64,000 bases of DNA, taken from NCBI GenBank assembly GCA_963277665.1, contig OY728157.1, forward strand, positions 362,962,067 through 363,026,066, written 5' to 3'. A program made the position numbers and the translations under genes. The DNA is from Viscum album (lineage: Eukaryota > Streptophyta > Magnoliopsida > Santalales > Viscaceae). Shown here one piece after another: positions 45,721 through 57,959 of this stretch (within the stretch, counting starts at the first letter, position 1; each line of letters opens with the position of its first letter). The notes beneath the pieces were generated by a model, which worked only from the letters and a program-made list of their open reading frames with translations, was not told the DNA's origin and did no database searches.

Positions 45721-46375
45721 TAAATAAATGAATTATGTGTAAAAGTTTTATATAACATGGTTAATTAATTAAGTAACATCCACTTAATATTAACTGGAAA
45801 TGTAAAGGATAAAACAAGATAAAATTTATATATAAATTAATTAATATATCTCAACTTAATATTAAGTAAGACTAAGCCTTTCATTACTTAATTGGGAATA
45901 AAACCATAGAACTGAATGTAGTACATAGCCAAGGTCCATACACTTACTTTTATCAGGGATTTCTCATGGGAGTTTTTGCTTGAATTAACTGAACTTATAT
46001 TGAATTTAACGTTCAAAGTATGTTCAATAAAAAATTAAAGGAATGTGTTGAGGAAATCCAAGAAAGGATTTAAGGATAGGATAATCCACTCAAACAGATT
46101 AAGTAGTTTCATGTCCATAGTTGAAAGGACTGCCTACTTAATTACTTTCTTATGGTTTTTATAGACAAAATCCAGATCATTAAGAAATAGAATTGGGGAT
46201 CCTTTCCACTGTAATATTTAATAAACCAGAAATTATGTATTTAATGGAGAGGGATATTGAGACTTTATAAAATAGTGAGAGATTTAATAAAATTAATTAA
46301 TTAATTTATTATTTCTTACATAATTTATAGTAAAGAAAATGTATTAATAATCCAGTCTTTTAATTGTAGAATAAA

Positions 46376-47150
46376 ATGGAAAGCACATCATCTACACTAT
46401 CTCTAAGATTAATGTTGGAGAAATACAACCTCCTAAATGTAAGTAACTTCTAGAAGTGGTTTATACACCTTTAGTTTGTGCTACACCATGAACAAAAATA
46501 TTACATGCTAGAATCCCTAATGTCTGATCCACTTGATAAAGTGGAAAGTGATGAAGAGTTCCATGTCTATGGAAAAAATTCAAGCAACACAGTTGACATT
46601 CAATGTTTGATGTTTTCATCGATGTATGGTGAACTAATGAAGTATCATGAAAACATGGATGCGTATAGCATACTTGAGAACCTCTGTGGTCTTTACCAAG
46701 AGAGATCTAGATAGGAACAGTTTGAGATTATCAAGGCACTATTTCAGAGAAATCTTGGAGAGGGTCACCCAGCTAGACCTCACATAATCAATCTCATTAG
46801 ATACATTGACTACTTATAGGTTCTATAGTTTAAACTCCCCGAAGAACTGGGCACTAAATTCATTGTTTCATCACTCCCTTATAGCTTCTCTAGTTAATTT
46901 GTGAATTTTAATATGAAAAACATTGAGAAGTCTCTACCAGATCTTATTACTCTTTTTCTCAAATTAGATAAGGATATTAAGCATAAAAAACCTTTCACCA
47001 TTATGGTGAATAAATATAAATGGAAAGTGAAGATATTTAATCCCAAAGATTATTCAAACCCTTCCAAGAGGAGGAAGATCAAGGGACAAGGAAATAGGAT
47101 GCTATAAATTTCTCATGTGGCAAGAAGGGACACTGGAATAAAAACTATAC
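46376..47150 (+). pseudogene. Copia-2 gag, degenerate
   Basis: ATG at 46376 starts MESTSSTLSLRLMLEKYNLL. The open part from 46478 includes HEQKYYMLESLMSDP (the VLEQPLP-like block of copia gag), SSMYGELMKYHENMDAYSIL and GLYQERSR. Further text EEL..FIVSSLPYSFSS and NMKNIEKSLPDLI (to about 46950) matches the gag core. A basic stretch SKRRKIKGQGN precedes a zinc knuckle FSCGKKGHWNKNY at about 47105-47145, with the last Cys changed to Tyr. In-frame stops occur. Confidence 0.85.
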
Positions 47151-47159
47151 CTAACCAAA

Positions 47160-48560
47160 TAAAAAATGGGAAGCTTCAAGTCAATTCATTATCGAGTGTA
47201 ATTTATCTATTTATATAAATTTGGTATTAGATATATCTTTTATTTCTCACATTTCTATTCAAAAACAAGAACCAAATAGATTCAGAAAGATTGACCAAGG
47301 GGTGGTAAATCTATGAGAATCCAACAAAGCTAAACTTGTTGTTGTAGATATTGGGGACTAGCACCTCACATTTCCAACCAGAATGATCTTGGTTTTAATG
47401 TTTTTTTTATCATGTTCTTTTAGTCAACAAAAACACTATTTCTCTATACAAGATAGATACAGATGGATTTATTTTCATATTTGGAAATAAATATTGCTTT
47501 TTTATAAAGATATCATTTGTTATGGTTATGAACATTTAAATAATAGCATTTATGTGTTGGATTTCATGAATCAAGTAATGGAAGTCAATAAAGAAGTTAC
47601 TTCACATGAATCATACCACACCCAACCTTGGAATCATCAGCTAGGTCATGTAAATGAATAATGATTGACTAAATTACATCAAGATATATATTTAGATTGT
47701 TTTTAATTAAAACCACTTGATGTATGTCATGAATGTTTACAAGGAAAAATGACCAAATCCCCATTTAGAGGGAAAGGTGAAAGGGTTAAAGAGCTTCTTG
47801 AATTAGTTCATAACATTGTGTGTGGACCATTTCCTATTGAGGTAAAGAGTGGGTACTCATACTTCACAACTTTTAATAATGATTTTAATAGATATGAATA
47901 TTTATACTTAATGAGGTATAAGTCGGATTATTTTGATAAATTTAAAGAATAAAAGAATTAAGTTGAGAACCATATTGGTAAGAAGATTAAGAAACTTTTT
48001 TCAGGCCATGGTGGAGAATATATTAATCAAGAATTCATTGATGTAATCGAAAGGAGGAGTCACTCCTCATTGAACATGGTGAGATCAATGACGTGTCATG
48101 TGAGTTTTCCATTATTCTTTTAAGGATACATGTTACAAATATAAGCATACATACTAAACCAAGTTCCAATTTAAGAAATGAATATTATACCATACCAATT
48201 ATGGAATTGAAAGAAACCCTTGTTGCCTTACTTACATGTGTGGGGTTGTGAAACATTTTTTAAGGCCTCTTCAGGTAACAATATTTCACCCCAAGGAAAA
48301 AACTATATCTCTATAGGATATCCCAAAGAAACAATGAGATACTACATATAAAATCTTTCAAATTAAAAGGTTGTGGTTGACATACACCCCACATTTTTTG
48401 AGTAAGATCTTATCTCTAAAAGAGATAATGGGAGAGAGATAATATTTGATTAATTCCAAGCTCAAGATACACAAGAGTTGGCACAAGAAAAAATTACACA
48501 AATCCCCATGGAAGAAGAAATTATTTCAGATACATAATTACTACGTAGGAGTACTAGAGA
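47160..48560 (+). pseudogene. Copia-2 protease, GAG-pre-integrase and integrase, degenerate
   Basis: The protease region (47300-47500) is hard to read; a D-x-G box like VVDIGD is seen near 47342. NHQLGHVNE (about 47630-47656) is the pre-integrase H-x3-H motif. An open frame at 47749-47952 gives the integrase core start: LVHNIVCGPFPIEVKSG, then SYFTTFNNDFNRYEYLYLM. Relatives have an Asp where this reads HNIVCGP, so the first catalytic residue is gone; the later FNNDF Asp is not the same residue. Further blocks run to 48560 with stops. Confidence 0.8.
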
Positions 48561-49800
48561 GGTTATAGAACCAGAATGGTATGGTTTTATAGACATCGAT
48601 GATGTAGACTCATTATTAGTTGATAATAAAAAGCCTATAACCTACAAGGAAGTAGTAAGTAGAATAGATGTTTCCAAGTGGAAAGAATCCATGAATTTTG
48701 AAATGGATTCCATATACCAAAACCAAGTCTGGATTTTGGTAGACCCTCAAGTAGATGTAAATATTATTGGTTACAAATGGGTATTCAATAAGAAGCTATA
48801 AATTAATGGAAAATTCAGTACCTATAAAGAATTATTGTTTTAAAAAGTTGTTAAACAATATTGAGGCATTGAATATGAAAAATCCTTTCACCAGTTTCAA
48901 TGATGAAACCCATAAAAATTATAATTTTCATTATAGCCTTCCATGATTGTGAGATTTGGAAAATGGATGTCAAAATATCATAACTTAATGAGAACCTTCA
49001 TGAAGATGTCTAATGACACAACCTGAAGGTTTTGTGACTCCAAATGATTCCAAAAAGGTATTAAAGTTGTAAATATCCATTTATGGATTAAAGTAAGCAT
49101 CTAGGTCATGTAACATTCATTTTTTTGAGGCCATTAGAGAATTTGGTTTCATAAATATGAGAAGTGTAGAACAGAATGTAAATTATTCAAGATACATCAA
49201 TGATTAGGTCAGACATGTATGTTATTCTATGTACTAGGATAGATTTCACCTACTCATTAAGTGTGGTAGGAAGATATAAAGTGTATCTAGGTGACCACCA
49301 TTGGATGGTAGTCAAGACTATCCTTAAGTATCTGAGGCATACTAAGGATATGTTCCTAGTTTTTGGAGGATAGGATGAAATTTTCATCATAGTATATGAA
49401 GATTATAGTTTCCAAATTGATCAAGATGACATGGAGTCATTAACAGGATATATATTCACTTTTAATGGAGGTGTTGTGAGATGGAAGAGATAAAATTTGG
49501 ATATGGTCGCAGACTCTATGACATATTTTGTGTATATTACATCTTATGAGGTAGCTAAAGAAGTAATATGGATGCAGAAATTCATTTAAGAGCTTGAAAT
49601 GGTACCTAGAAGTAAAGATCCCATCACACTCTATTGTGATAATACTACAGTGATGGATCTTGAAAAAGAAATAAGGTCACATCGGCAGATTAATCACATA
49701 AAACAAAAGTATCATCTCTTGAGGTATTTTTATTAGATATGTGAAGTTGTAGTGACTAGTATTTTCATAAGGATGACGTGGAGGGACCCTTGAATAAATC
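48560..49800 (+). pseudogene. Copia-2 reverse transcriptase (core deleted) and RNase H
   Basis: The RT N-terminal block is clear: KPITYKEVVSRIDVSKWKES, MNFEMDSIYQNQVWILVDP and GYKWVFNKK (48630-48800). IWKMDVKIS and MTQPEGFVTP at about 48950-49050 follow. Then the text passes almost directly to SRSCNIHFFEAIREFGFI and a block equivalent to the region just before RNase H (VRHVCYSMY..RFHLL), so the palm with the Y-V-D-D motif is missing. RNase H at 49430-49740 reads ITGYIFTFNGGVV, LYCDNTTVMDL and INHIKQKYHLLR. Confidence 0.85.
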
Positions 49801-49869
49801 ATTAACTTAGAAGAAACATGACTATCATGTGAGGTCTAATAGACTGAAGGTTGTAGGTAGTTGGCACTA

Positions 49870-49882
49870 GTCCAAGTGGGAG
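49870..49882 (+). promoter_or_regulatory. Copia-2 polypurine tract
   Basis: GTCCAAGTGGGAG precedes the 3' LTR, the usual copia form of this primer site. Confidence 0.8.
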
Positions 49883-51742
49883 TTCGTTGTATTTTATGTC
49901 TCAAGTTAAACTATTTGTATTTTGATTACATGTATATTAGATGTATTGAATATTAATAAAACTTATTATTATATATTTTTCATTGTTATACATGAATATA
50001 ATGTAATAATTTCCTTGAGTATATGTTACATTGATAAGGTCATAACATATACCTGCTATGATGAGAACCTTGATGTGCTATGAAGATATTATTAAATAAT
50101 GTTCTGTAGTATATAATATACTATGATGGGACACATAGTACATATACTATCAGGTGAGAGTAATCGTAAGTAGACGCGGATTCTTCTCATGATGTTTTCA
50201 ATAGGTAATATCTAATATGGTATATTTTGAGAAAAATCATGCGAGTAAGAATTCCACATGTTTTGGTGTCATCGGATATTCCTACATGCGAGCGTGTGTG
50301 ATGGTCCTTAGACTTTAATATTATTATTAATTCATGTTATAACTTGCGTACATCTATGTATTTCATAAACCATGATGATAATGGTTCATAGAGAAGTTAG
50401 ATATGTTAGGTTCACCCCAAGTAGCATGTCATTAATGGATAAGTCAAAAAAGGATTTGTCCCTTATATCTTTATGTAAGTTGATATCTATACCCTTTGAT
50501 TGTAATAGAATCAACATCCTAAATTCGATGGCCATAACGATGTGTTTATTTTTGATAGTTAAAGAAAGACATATCAAGCATATAGTTTGGTGACATGGAT
50601 GTGCAACCTACTTGATGATATATTGAGACAAAGAGATTATATTACATAGTGAGCTTTTGTATGTGGTTATATTTATTGTGACATTATGTTCTTTTTCTTG
50701 GGTTCCTTGACCCATTTCCAGATAGTAATATTGGGTTTTAGGCAAGACTTCCTAATGAAAATGAGAAACAATCAAAGAGGTTCACATACTAAGTGTTTCT
50801 GTTAATCTTGATTAAATTATTTTTGAATTTAATTAATGGAATAAATATTATTCTCAAGACTGAAGAACAATTTTATTAAAGTTTTATTGAGAACTTAAAT
50901 TAAATAAATATTTATTCACTAGAATGTGAATAAAAATATATTTATTTATTTTATTGAATATTTAATAGATATTTATTCACCGATATGTGAATGAAATATT
51001 TATTTATGAATAAAATATTTATTCTTGTATTCAATAAATACTGAGAAGTTAAAACGGATCATGACTGTGTCTGGTGATAAAATCATTATTTACAATCTTA
51101 AAAATTTTATTTATCAATTGGAAGAAGTTGGAACACCACGAAATAATAATATTATTATCATGTGTCATGGGGTTTATTAAATTTTTCCAATATTATTTAA
51201 CGTCCAACATGAAATTAAATAATATTTTAATATAAACACTAACTCTATAAGTAGATGATTATGTCTATTGTTTATTAAATACAAAATTGAGAATAGAGAA
51301 TTATTGTGCATAATGAATTATATTTTGACTCATCCTTCTCTCTATTTTTATGAAAGAGAAACACAAGATAGATTTCTTCAAGACTGAAGAATGAGCGATC
51401 AAGAATAAACAACATAAGACATTTGATTTGCCGTGCTAGCACCCAAATATTGAGTGGTGTTGTTTAGACATTATTGGAGAACATGTGGATCACTGTTAGA
51501 GGGATTCTATACTTGGATCCTTACAGTGAAATGAATAAAATATGAAAGGGTCTTTTCATAAGATCAACATTCATCAAAAAAGAAAGATCCTATGCCCAAA
51601 TATTTATTTATTCAGATATTAAATAAATTAATTATAAATTTGATGTGAATGATCCTCACTCATGGTTTTGGGCAGTGATTAATAAAATAAATTTTAATAT
51701 ATTGTCCACTACCACATGCTGACACTGCACCCATAACCAATA
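49883..51742 (+). repeat. Copia-2 3' LTR
   Basis: Pairs with 41215-43074. The start has mutated (TTCGTTG where the partner has TGTTGG) and the end is CCAATA. Confidence 0.9.
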
Positions 51743-53340
51743 CATAGCATGATGATCAAATACTGGTTGAGTTTGGAACATGATGGTTAGCTCGAGAGAA
51801 AGGAGAACCAATATGACACTCAGACTATGTCACTGAGAGAAATATTGCATACTACTTATTGATGGAGGATGGAGAGACATATTATTTTGTGTAGGTGACC
51901 TAGGTTCTAAATGTATTATCATGTATGGTGGTGATGTAGGGGGGATTGAAGCCCTACACAAGAACAATACTTGAGATCTTTTTCTATTACCACATAGAAG
52001 GAAGGTTATCGGAAACAAATGAGTATTTAAGATCAAGCGATATGGAAAGGACTGGGTGAAAAGATATCATGAAAGACTAGTGGTTAAAGAATATGCATGA
52101 AATGAAGGTATTGATTTCAATGAAATATTTTCTCCTATTGTTAGATCGATGATTGTTTGGATATTTATGGTAATATGTGATACATACAATTTACATCTAT
52201 AGCAGCTGAATGCGAACACTACTTTTCTCCATGATGATATTAATGAAGAAATCTATATGATTTAACTAGAAGTATTTGCAAAAAAGGAAAATAAAAGTTG
52301 ACTTGTAGGTTGAAAAAATATCTATATGGTCTCAAACAGGCACCAAGGTTTTGGTACCAGATATTTGATTCCTATATCATGAGCCTCAGATATAAAAGGC
52401 TTCATTCAGATCCTTGTAAATATTTCAAGGGATTAAATGGTAATGATTTCATCATTCTTCTATTGCATGTGCATGACATGTTTGGTTGCAAGACTCAATA
52501 ATGATCAGATATAAGAGACGTGGGAATAATTGTTTAGGGAGTTCGATATGAGGAACTTGGGGTTATCAAACAAGATTCTTAGGATTAAAATTTATAGATA
52601 TAGAAATAATGGGAACATTTGGCTATCATAGAATAATTATTTGTGGAATGTCTTAAAATTATTCAACATGAAATAATGTTATCCAATATCTACCCTACTA
52701 CCTATTAATTTCAAGTTATCCTATATGATGAGTCCTAACAGTGAATTAGAGATGATAAAGATATCTCAAGTATCATATGCATCAATAGTAGAGAGTATGA
52801 TGTTTTTTATGGTTTGTACTATACCAGAAATTGAATATGCAGTGTGAGTATTTAGATGATACATGGAGAATCCATGATGAGAGCATTGAGATATAGAAAA
52901 TAGTATCATGAGATACATAAAGGAGACCTTAGATGATACATTTTATTACATAGGATACTATTTTATTATCAAGGGCTATGTTGATTCATATTTTTTAGTG
53001 ATTATTACTGGAGTAAATCCACTACTGGTTTTGTTTTTACTTTTATAAGAGGAGATATGAATTAGATTTGAAAGTTACAGTTAGTTGTGGCTTTATCCAT
53101 GACTAAGGTGGAGTACATAAGAGCTACACAGGATTGCAAATATACGATTTGGATGAGAAGGTTATTAGGGGATATCAGGCATATACATGAGTATATTCCG
53201 TTGTTTTTTGATATTAATAGTGCCTTGTGCATTGCAAAGAATCCATATTTTCATTCAAGGATGAAGTACATTGGAGTTCAATACATTTTTTTGAGATATG
53301 GTCAAGGAAGGAAGTGAGAATATGCATAAAATTCATACTA
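51743..53340 (+). pseudogene. Copia-1 reverse transcriptase and RNase H
   Basis: RT: VIGNK..FKIKRYGKDWVKRY and EYA..EGIDFNEIFSPIVR (about 52005-52145), then a 67-codon frame from 52298 with LKKYLYGLKQAPRFWYQIF, SLRYKRLHSDPCKYFKG and IILLLHVHDMF. The last reads H-V-H-D where the family has Y-V-D-D, so the catalytic pair is lost. RNase H: ALSMTKVEYIRATQDCKYTI and DINSALCIAKNPYFHSRMKY (53087-53290). It continues the Copia-1 frame cut at 41214. Polypurine-like AAGTGGGAGA follows at 53492. Confidence 0.88.
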
Positions 53341-53491
53341 AAGAAAATATGGAAGATTTATTGAATAATTAGATTGACTATAATAATTTTATATGGTTCA
53401 GATCCTTGAGAATCTTTACAGATATATGTACAACATGTTTGAAAGATAGAAATAATGTGTGGATATGTGATTTGTTCTCAATGAAATCTCT

Positions 53492-53503
53492 AAGTGGGAG
53501 ATA
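53492..53503 (+). promoter_or_regulatory. Copia-1 polypurine tract
   Basis: AAGTGGGAGATA lies directly before the 3' LTR start TGTCAGCAG at 53504. Confidence 0.75.
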
Positions 53504-53962
53504 TGTCAGCAGTATTTTATTCCATGGAATATGTTTACCCCTCTCTTTATCAAAGGAGGAAGGATATGGTTGATGGTTGGATCCACTAAAACCACCAATA
53601 GTGGAATTAAGTAGGAGGGGCTAGAAGCTGCCTATAAATAGGGATCTTCCCCAATGGTTTCATCATCTCCTACTTCAAGCAATCTTCTCTCATTTTGAGT
53701 GTTTATTTGTGTGGTATTTTTCAATATAGATTCCCATAATATTCAATAAAGATAATTATGAGGGATATTCTTCTTGTAATTGTGAGGGAGAGTGTACCCA
53801 CTTTTACCCATAGTGATATCATTATATTTTCTTATCAGTTTTACCCTTTTTATTTTGGGGGTTTTCCCATGTTACACCTAGTGTTATTTTTCCACATTTT
53901 CCACTTTATTTTATCTCATAATTATTGCGACACTAGTGGGCCAATCATTTTTATCCCCAATA
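53504..53962 (+). repeat. Copia-1 3' LTR
   Basis: 459 bp; matches the truncated 5' LTR at 4685-5138. It has TATAAATA at 53633-53640 and ends CCCCAATA. It supplies the LTR start that CACTA-1 displaced in the left copy. Confidence 0.88.
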
Positions 53963-55917
53963 TATTTGACACACATAACATAAAATATGTTTAATTAAAT
54001 ATAATAACTCTTTATTTTAGTTATTTAATGTTATTTGATTTAATTTTTATAATTTAATTTAATTTTTTATGTCATATGTGCTTTGACCCGATGCGACCCA
54101 CTAGGATTCCACCTAGACCAATAGTAAGGCGAGGGTGTCACCCCAAAACCACATATAGTAGGTCAAGGGTTATTTAATAGTACCTATTTTGAGGGAATAA
54201 TTGATGAGATTTCCTTAAGAACCATCCAAGATCAACTGATGTGTTGTTATGGGTTGTTAAGTGATTAAAAAAATTGTTTAGACAATGTGAATCAGATTAC
54301 TAGATAAACGTTATTTTGGAAGTATATAAGAAAAGAAGTAAATAACACTAAGATTTAATGTGATTCAGATCACATTGAAACTACATGCACAATAAGAACA
54401 CCACCCCAGACAATTTTTATTACTAAAAGAAGCATAATAAGAAATACAAACTTGAATGAAAGAAAGGATAATAAACAAACTATTCAAGGAGGTTGACCAA
54501 ACTAAAATTAGTGGCAGTGATAAACTCTATCATAAGAAGTTACCACTTTCCACTCTTGTATGGACTCACATACACACCAAGTATAAAAGATACAACAAAT
54601 GGCATTAAGAAAGAAAAGAAAATGCTTATAGAGATGGATTTCTACACCGAAGTCTGGTTATGATTGAAGTATATGAGAACTGAAATCTCGAAGTTGTTGG
54701 TTTGATTAAAGATGGCATGAAGGGGGGTGAATTTCATTTTAAATATTTTTATAAATTAAAACTTAATTTTATGGAATTAAAACAATTTAAGAAATAACTA
54801 AGACAAAAAGATTTAAAGTGCTGTGAAAATATAAAATTAAAAGACAAAACACAAAAGATTGATAAAGGAGTTTAGTAATAATTCAAAAGGGATCCATTTT
54901 TCACCTCTCCTAAACTATCCTTGAGAGGTTTTGGTTCAAACCTTGATTTTTAATGGTTTTAGTAAGAAAATAAAACCTTTTTAGTGGTTGTATCAAGAAA
55001 CCCATTGTAAGAAGTATGAAAATTAGTTTTTTAGTGGTTGGTACCAAGAAAACCCAAACCCTCTCACTTTAGGTAGTGATCACTTACCCCTCACACTCAA
55101 TGGTAGTGAGCACTCAATCCCTCACTTTAAAGGTAGTGATCACATATCCACTCAAACTTAATGGTAGCGATCGGCCAATATACCACATTAAAGGAAGTGA
55201 TAACTTATCCCCTCACACTCAATAGTAGTAATCACCCAATAAAAGAAGAAAAAAATACTCACTTTAAGAAATCCCTTTGAAACACACTCACAATCCTCCC
55301 AACAAGATACAATAAGAGAAGAATGTGAGAGAGTGAGACAAATGTAAGAGAGAACATTAATGAGAGAAGTTTGAAAAAATTTGGATCTAGAATTGATCTT
55401 GAAGGTATCCACATACATATACGAAACCTTGGGGGTGTATTTACAGCATAAAATAGCTTTAGGATCATTCTAGAAGTGCTGGGTGGGGGGCTTAGAGAGC
55501 TATTGGGGGTTGAATTAAGGAAATATAGGCCCATTACAATGACTATTTTTGTCTTGTAGAATGACACTGGATAGTCAGTGAGTATCACCAACTAGATGAT
55601 GACACCTGTACAAAACCATGGGGTTTTCAAGTGCTCACCATATCACTGGTGCTACTTGGACATAATTGGTGTTTTGTCTAGGTCCCATTGGGTAGTTGCT
55701 AGAACCTGTAGGTGGAGGGTTGTAAAAATGTCCATCATGATCATTTTGATCCCTTTATTTGGTTAGGTACCTTCTTGATAAAAATTATTAAATAAAAACA
55801 CTGACATCCATGAAATTAAAACATTAGAAACATAACATGGTTTTTGTGATCATTAAGAACACACAGGAGAGTGAGATGTGCAACATAAGCTTCATACATG
55901 AGCGTCCTTCTCTAATA
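53963..55917. other. Unassigned sequence, probably old transposon debris
   Basis: 53990-54060 is AT-rich. 54070-54180 is a GC-richer block (GACCCGATGCGACCCACTAG, GGCGAGGGTGTCACCCC). 54715-54960 starts GGGGGGTGAATTTCATTTT, a wording I associate with plant repeat families, but I cannot name it. 54970-55250 is locally repetitive. Minus-strand frames at 55188-55591 show no domain. No host gene is recognisable. Confidence 0.4.
54970..55250. repeat. Local tandem repeat, GGTAGTGATCAC type
   Basis: GGTAGTGATCACTTACCCCTC, then CTCACACTCAATGGTAGTGAG, CCTCACTTTAAAGGTAGTGA and later variants repeat four to five times at about 30-60 bp. Confidence 0.65.
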
Positions 55918-57950
55918 CACTACTACAAAATAGACCTTTAACAGTGCAGACCTTTATCAGCACTAAAAAAAGGGCGAATAATGGGTAACTTTTATTAGCA
56001 CTGATAAAAGGTACGCTTTATGGGTGCTTTTTTTGATGGTGATAAAGGGTAACCTTTATTAGTGTTTTTCTTTAGAGTTGATAAATGGTACCTTTTATGT
56101 GTGCTTTATTTTTAGCACTGATAAAGGGTACCATTTATTAGCACTTTTTTAGTGTTGATAAAAGTCCGGAATAAAATGAAATAATTAAACAAATAAAAAT
56201 TTAAAATGTGTCATTTTTTAAAAATATTATTTTTTTATCAATGAAATAATTATTGATAAAAATGAATAAATTTAATATACCATATATAAATTAAAATACT
56301 AATAAATAGTACATATAAAATATATAGATATGTAAAATGAATAAAATGAAATAATTAAACAAATAAAAATTAAAATGACTAAATTAAGAAAAATATTAAA
56401 CATTTTATTAATTAAATAATTATTGATAAAAATGACTAAATTTAATATTCATATACATATATATACATATATATACATATATATTATATTTATTAACAAA
56501 TAGTATATATTAAATATAGATATATGTGCATGCATATAATATTTCCTAAAATTTGATTTATATAATACGAAATAGTTATGATTTACATTAAATAAGTCAT
56601 ATATTTAGTAAAGAATGTTTTATAATTTAAAATTAATATGAATTAAAAATCTGGTGTGGGTGTGTTTGAATGTAATTATACCCCCAAGCACCCAATATAT
56701 ATAAAAATAATGACTAATTGTATTGAGTAATGAACATAATTGAATGTTATTTGATTTTTCAATTTAACATATATCAAATGTGTGTTATATTGATTTCACG
56801 TACATATACTTAATTAATGCATTTTTATATATAATGCACACTCACAAATATTTACATAATTAATGAAATCTTATATAGAAACACATACACCTAATATTTA
56901 TCTAATTTATTCAAATTTTATTATTCATTTTAGAATTTCATTATAGCATGATATATTTAATATATTACGTACTTAATTATTAATTTTTTTTAAATTTTAT
57001 TACAGTTAGCTATTAATTCATTTTTAATATTTTTATTTTTTATTTTTTATTTTTCGGAAATTTAATCTTTTTCTATTGTTTATTTATATATATATTTTCT
57101 TTGTTTTAATATTTTCAATACGTATTCATCTTTATTTTAATATATATCCATTTTTTAATAATTTATATTTAATTAATAAAAATTATCAATTTTTTCAATA
57201 TTTGTAAAGTGCACTCATTTTTAATTATTCAATTTCACTCATTTTTAATATACATGAATTTAATATTATATATTCATTAATAATATTAAAAGTATATTTG
57301 TAAATATGTGTAAATAAATATATTTATAAATGTATATTTACTATATTTACAAATTTATATATCTATAATTATAAATGAATAAATATTATTTTTTTAAAAG
57401 TACTTATATAATTATAAATAAATAATTATAAAATTATAATAAATTTATTTAAATAATGAATATCTTTACTATATTTATATTTATATTTATATATTATATA
57501 TATATAATTGTATAAATATAAATATATATATATATATATATAATTATATAAATATATACAATGATATAAATAAATAAATAAATATATATAGTAATTTTTT
57601 AAAAGTTTTTATATAATTATATATTTAAATAATTATAAAATTATAATAAATATATGTAAATAATGGATATATTTACTATATTTATATTTATATTTATATA
57701 TATTTATTAGATATATATAATCATATAAATATATATAATGATATAAATATATTTATAATTACAAAATTATAATAAATGTCTTTAAATAATGAATATATTT
57801 TCTATATTTATTTATATATATATTTATTAAATATAAATATAATTATATAAATATATTTATAATTATAAATAAATAATTATACATATATTTACAAATATAT
57901 TTATAAATGTATATTTACTATATTTATAAAATTATACAAAAATGTTCTAG
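55918..57950. mobile_element. CACTA-3: second copy of the CACTA-2 end
   Basis: Starts CACTACTACAAAATAGACC at 55918 after ATA. Subterminal TTTATCAGCACT and AGCACTGATAAAGG words fill 55930-56165. Homology to 5924-7125 continues to about 56890, interrupted by a roughly 55-bp extra block at 56650-56705. From there very AT-rich sequence with (TA)n, TATATTTATATTT repeats runs to 57950. No transposase. The right end is not seen; a DUF4283-like gene in reverse orientation abuts. Confidence 0.78.
56940..57950. repeat. AT-rich tract with internal duplications
   Basis: A block with ATAAATATATATA, TTTTTTAAAAG and TATAATTATATATTTAAATAA repeats at about 57380, 57590 and 57840, so the tract has grown by duplication. 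No coding signal. Confidence 0.65.
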
Positions 57951-57959
57951 CGAGAAGTG

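Larger units (their letters stand above)
41215..51742 (+). mobile_element. Copia-2: complete Ty1/copia element nested in Copia-1
   Basis: Two 1860-bp LTRs (41215-43074, 49883-51742). The LTR ends TGTTGG and CCAAAA/CCAATA are close to the inverted pair TGTTGG/CCAACA. The 5-bp target duplication CATAG is perfect (41210-41214 and 51743-51747). Primer site, gag, GAG-pre-integrase, integrase, RT and RNase H lie in order on the plus strand. LTR stretches compared by eye differ at about one base in six or seven. Total length 10.5 kb, partly because of a long leader with an unassigned insert (44450-45720). Confidence 0.93.
4685..53962 (+). mobile_element. Copia-1: outer Ty1/copia element split into three pieces by later insertions
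   Basis: Homologous sequences at 4685-5138 and 53504-53962 are the two LTRs, in the same orientation. Between them, in correct copia order and all on the plus strand, are gag/protease (5160-5923), GAG-pre-integrase and integrase C-terminal part (about 40230-41214), then RT and RNase H (51743-53340). A tRNA-Met-type primer site follows the left LTR at 5141. The intervening DNA is other transposons and a satellite. Removing Copia-2 (with one CATAG) brings the 41209 and 51748 sides together cleanly. The junction near 5923/40230 is less clean: no matching right end of the inserted CACTA was found. Confidence 0.75.
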
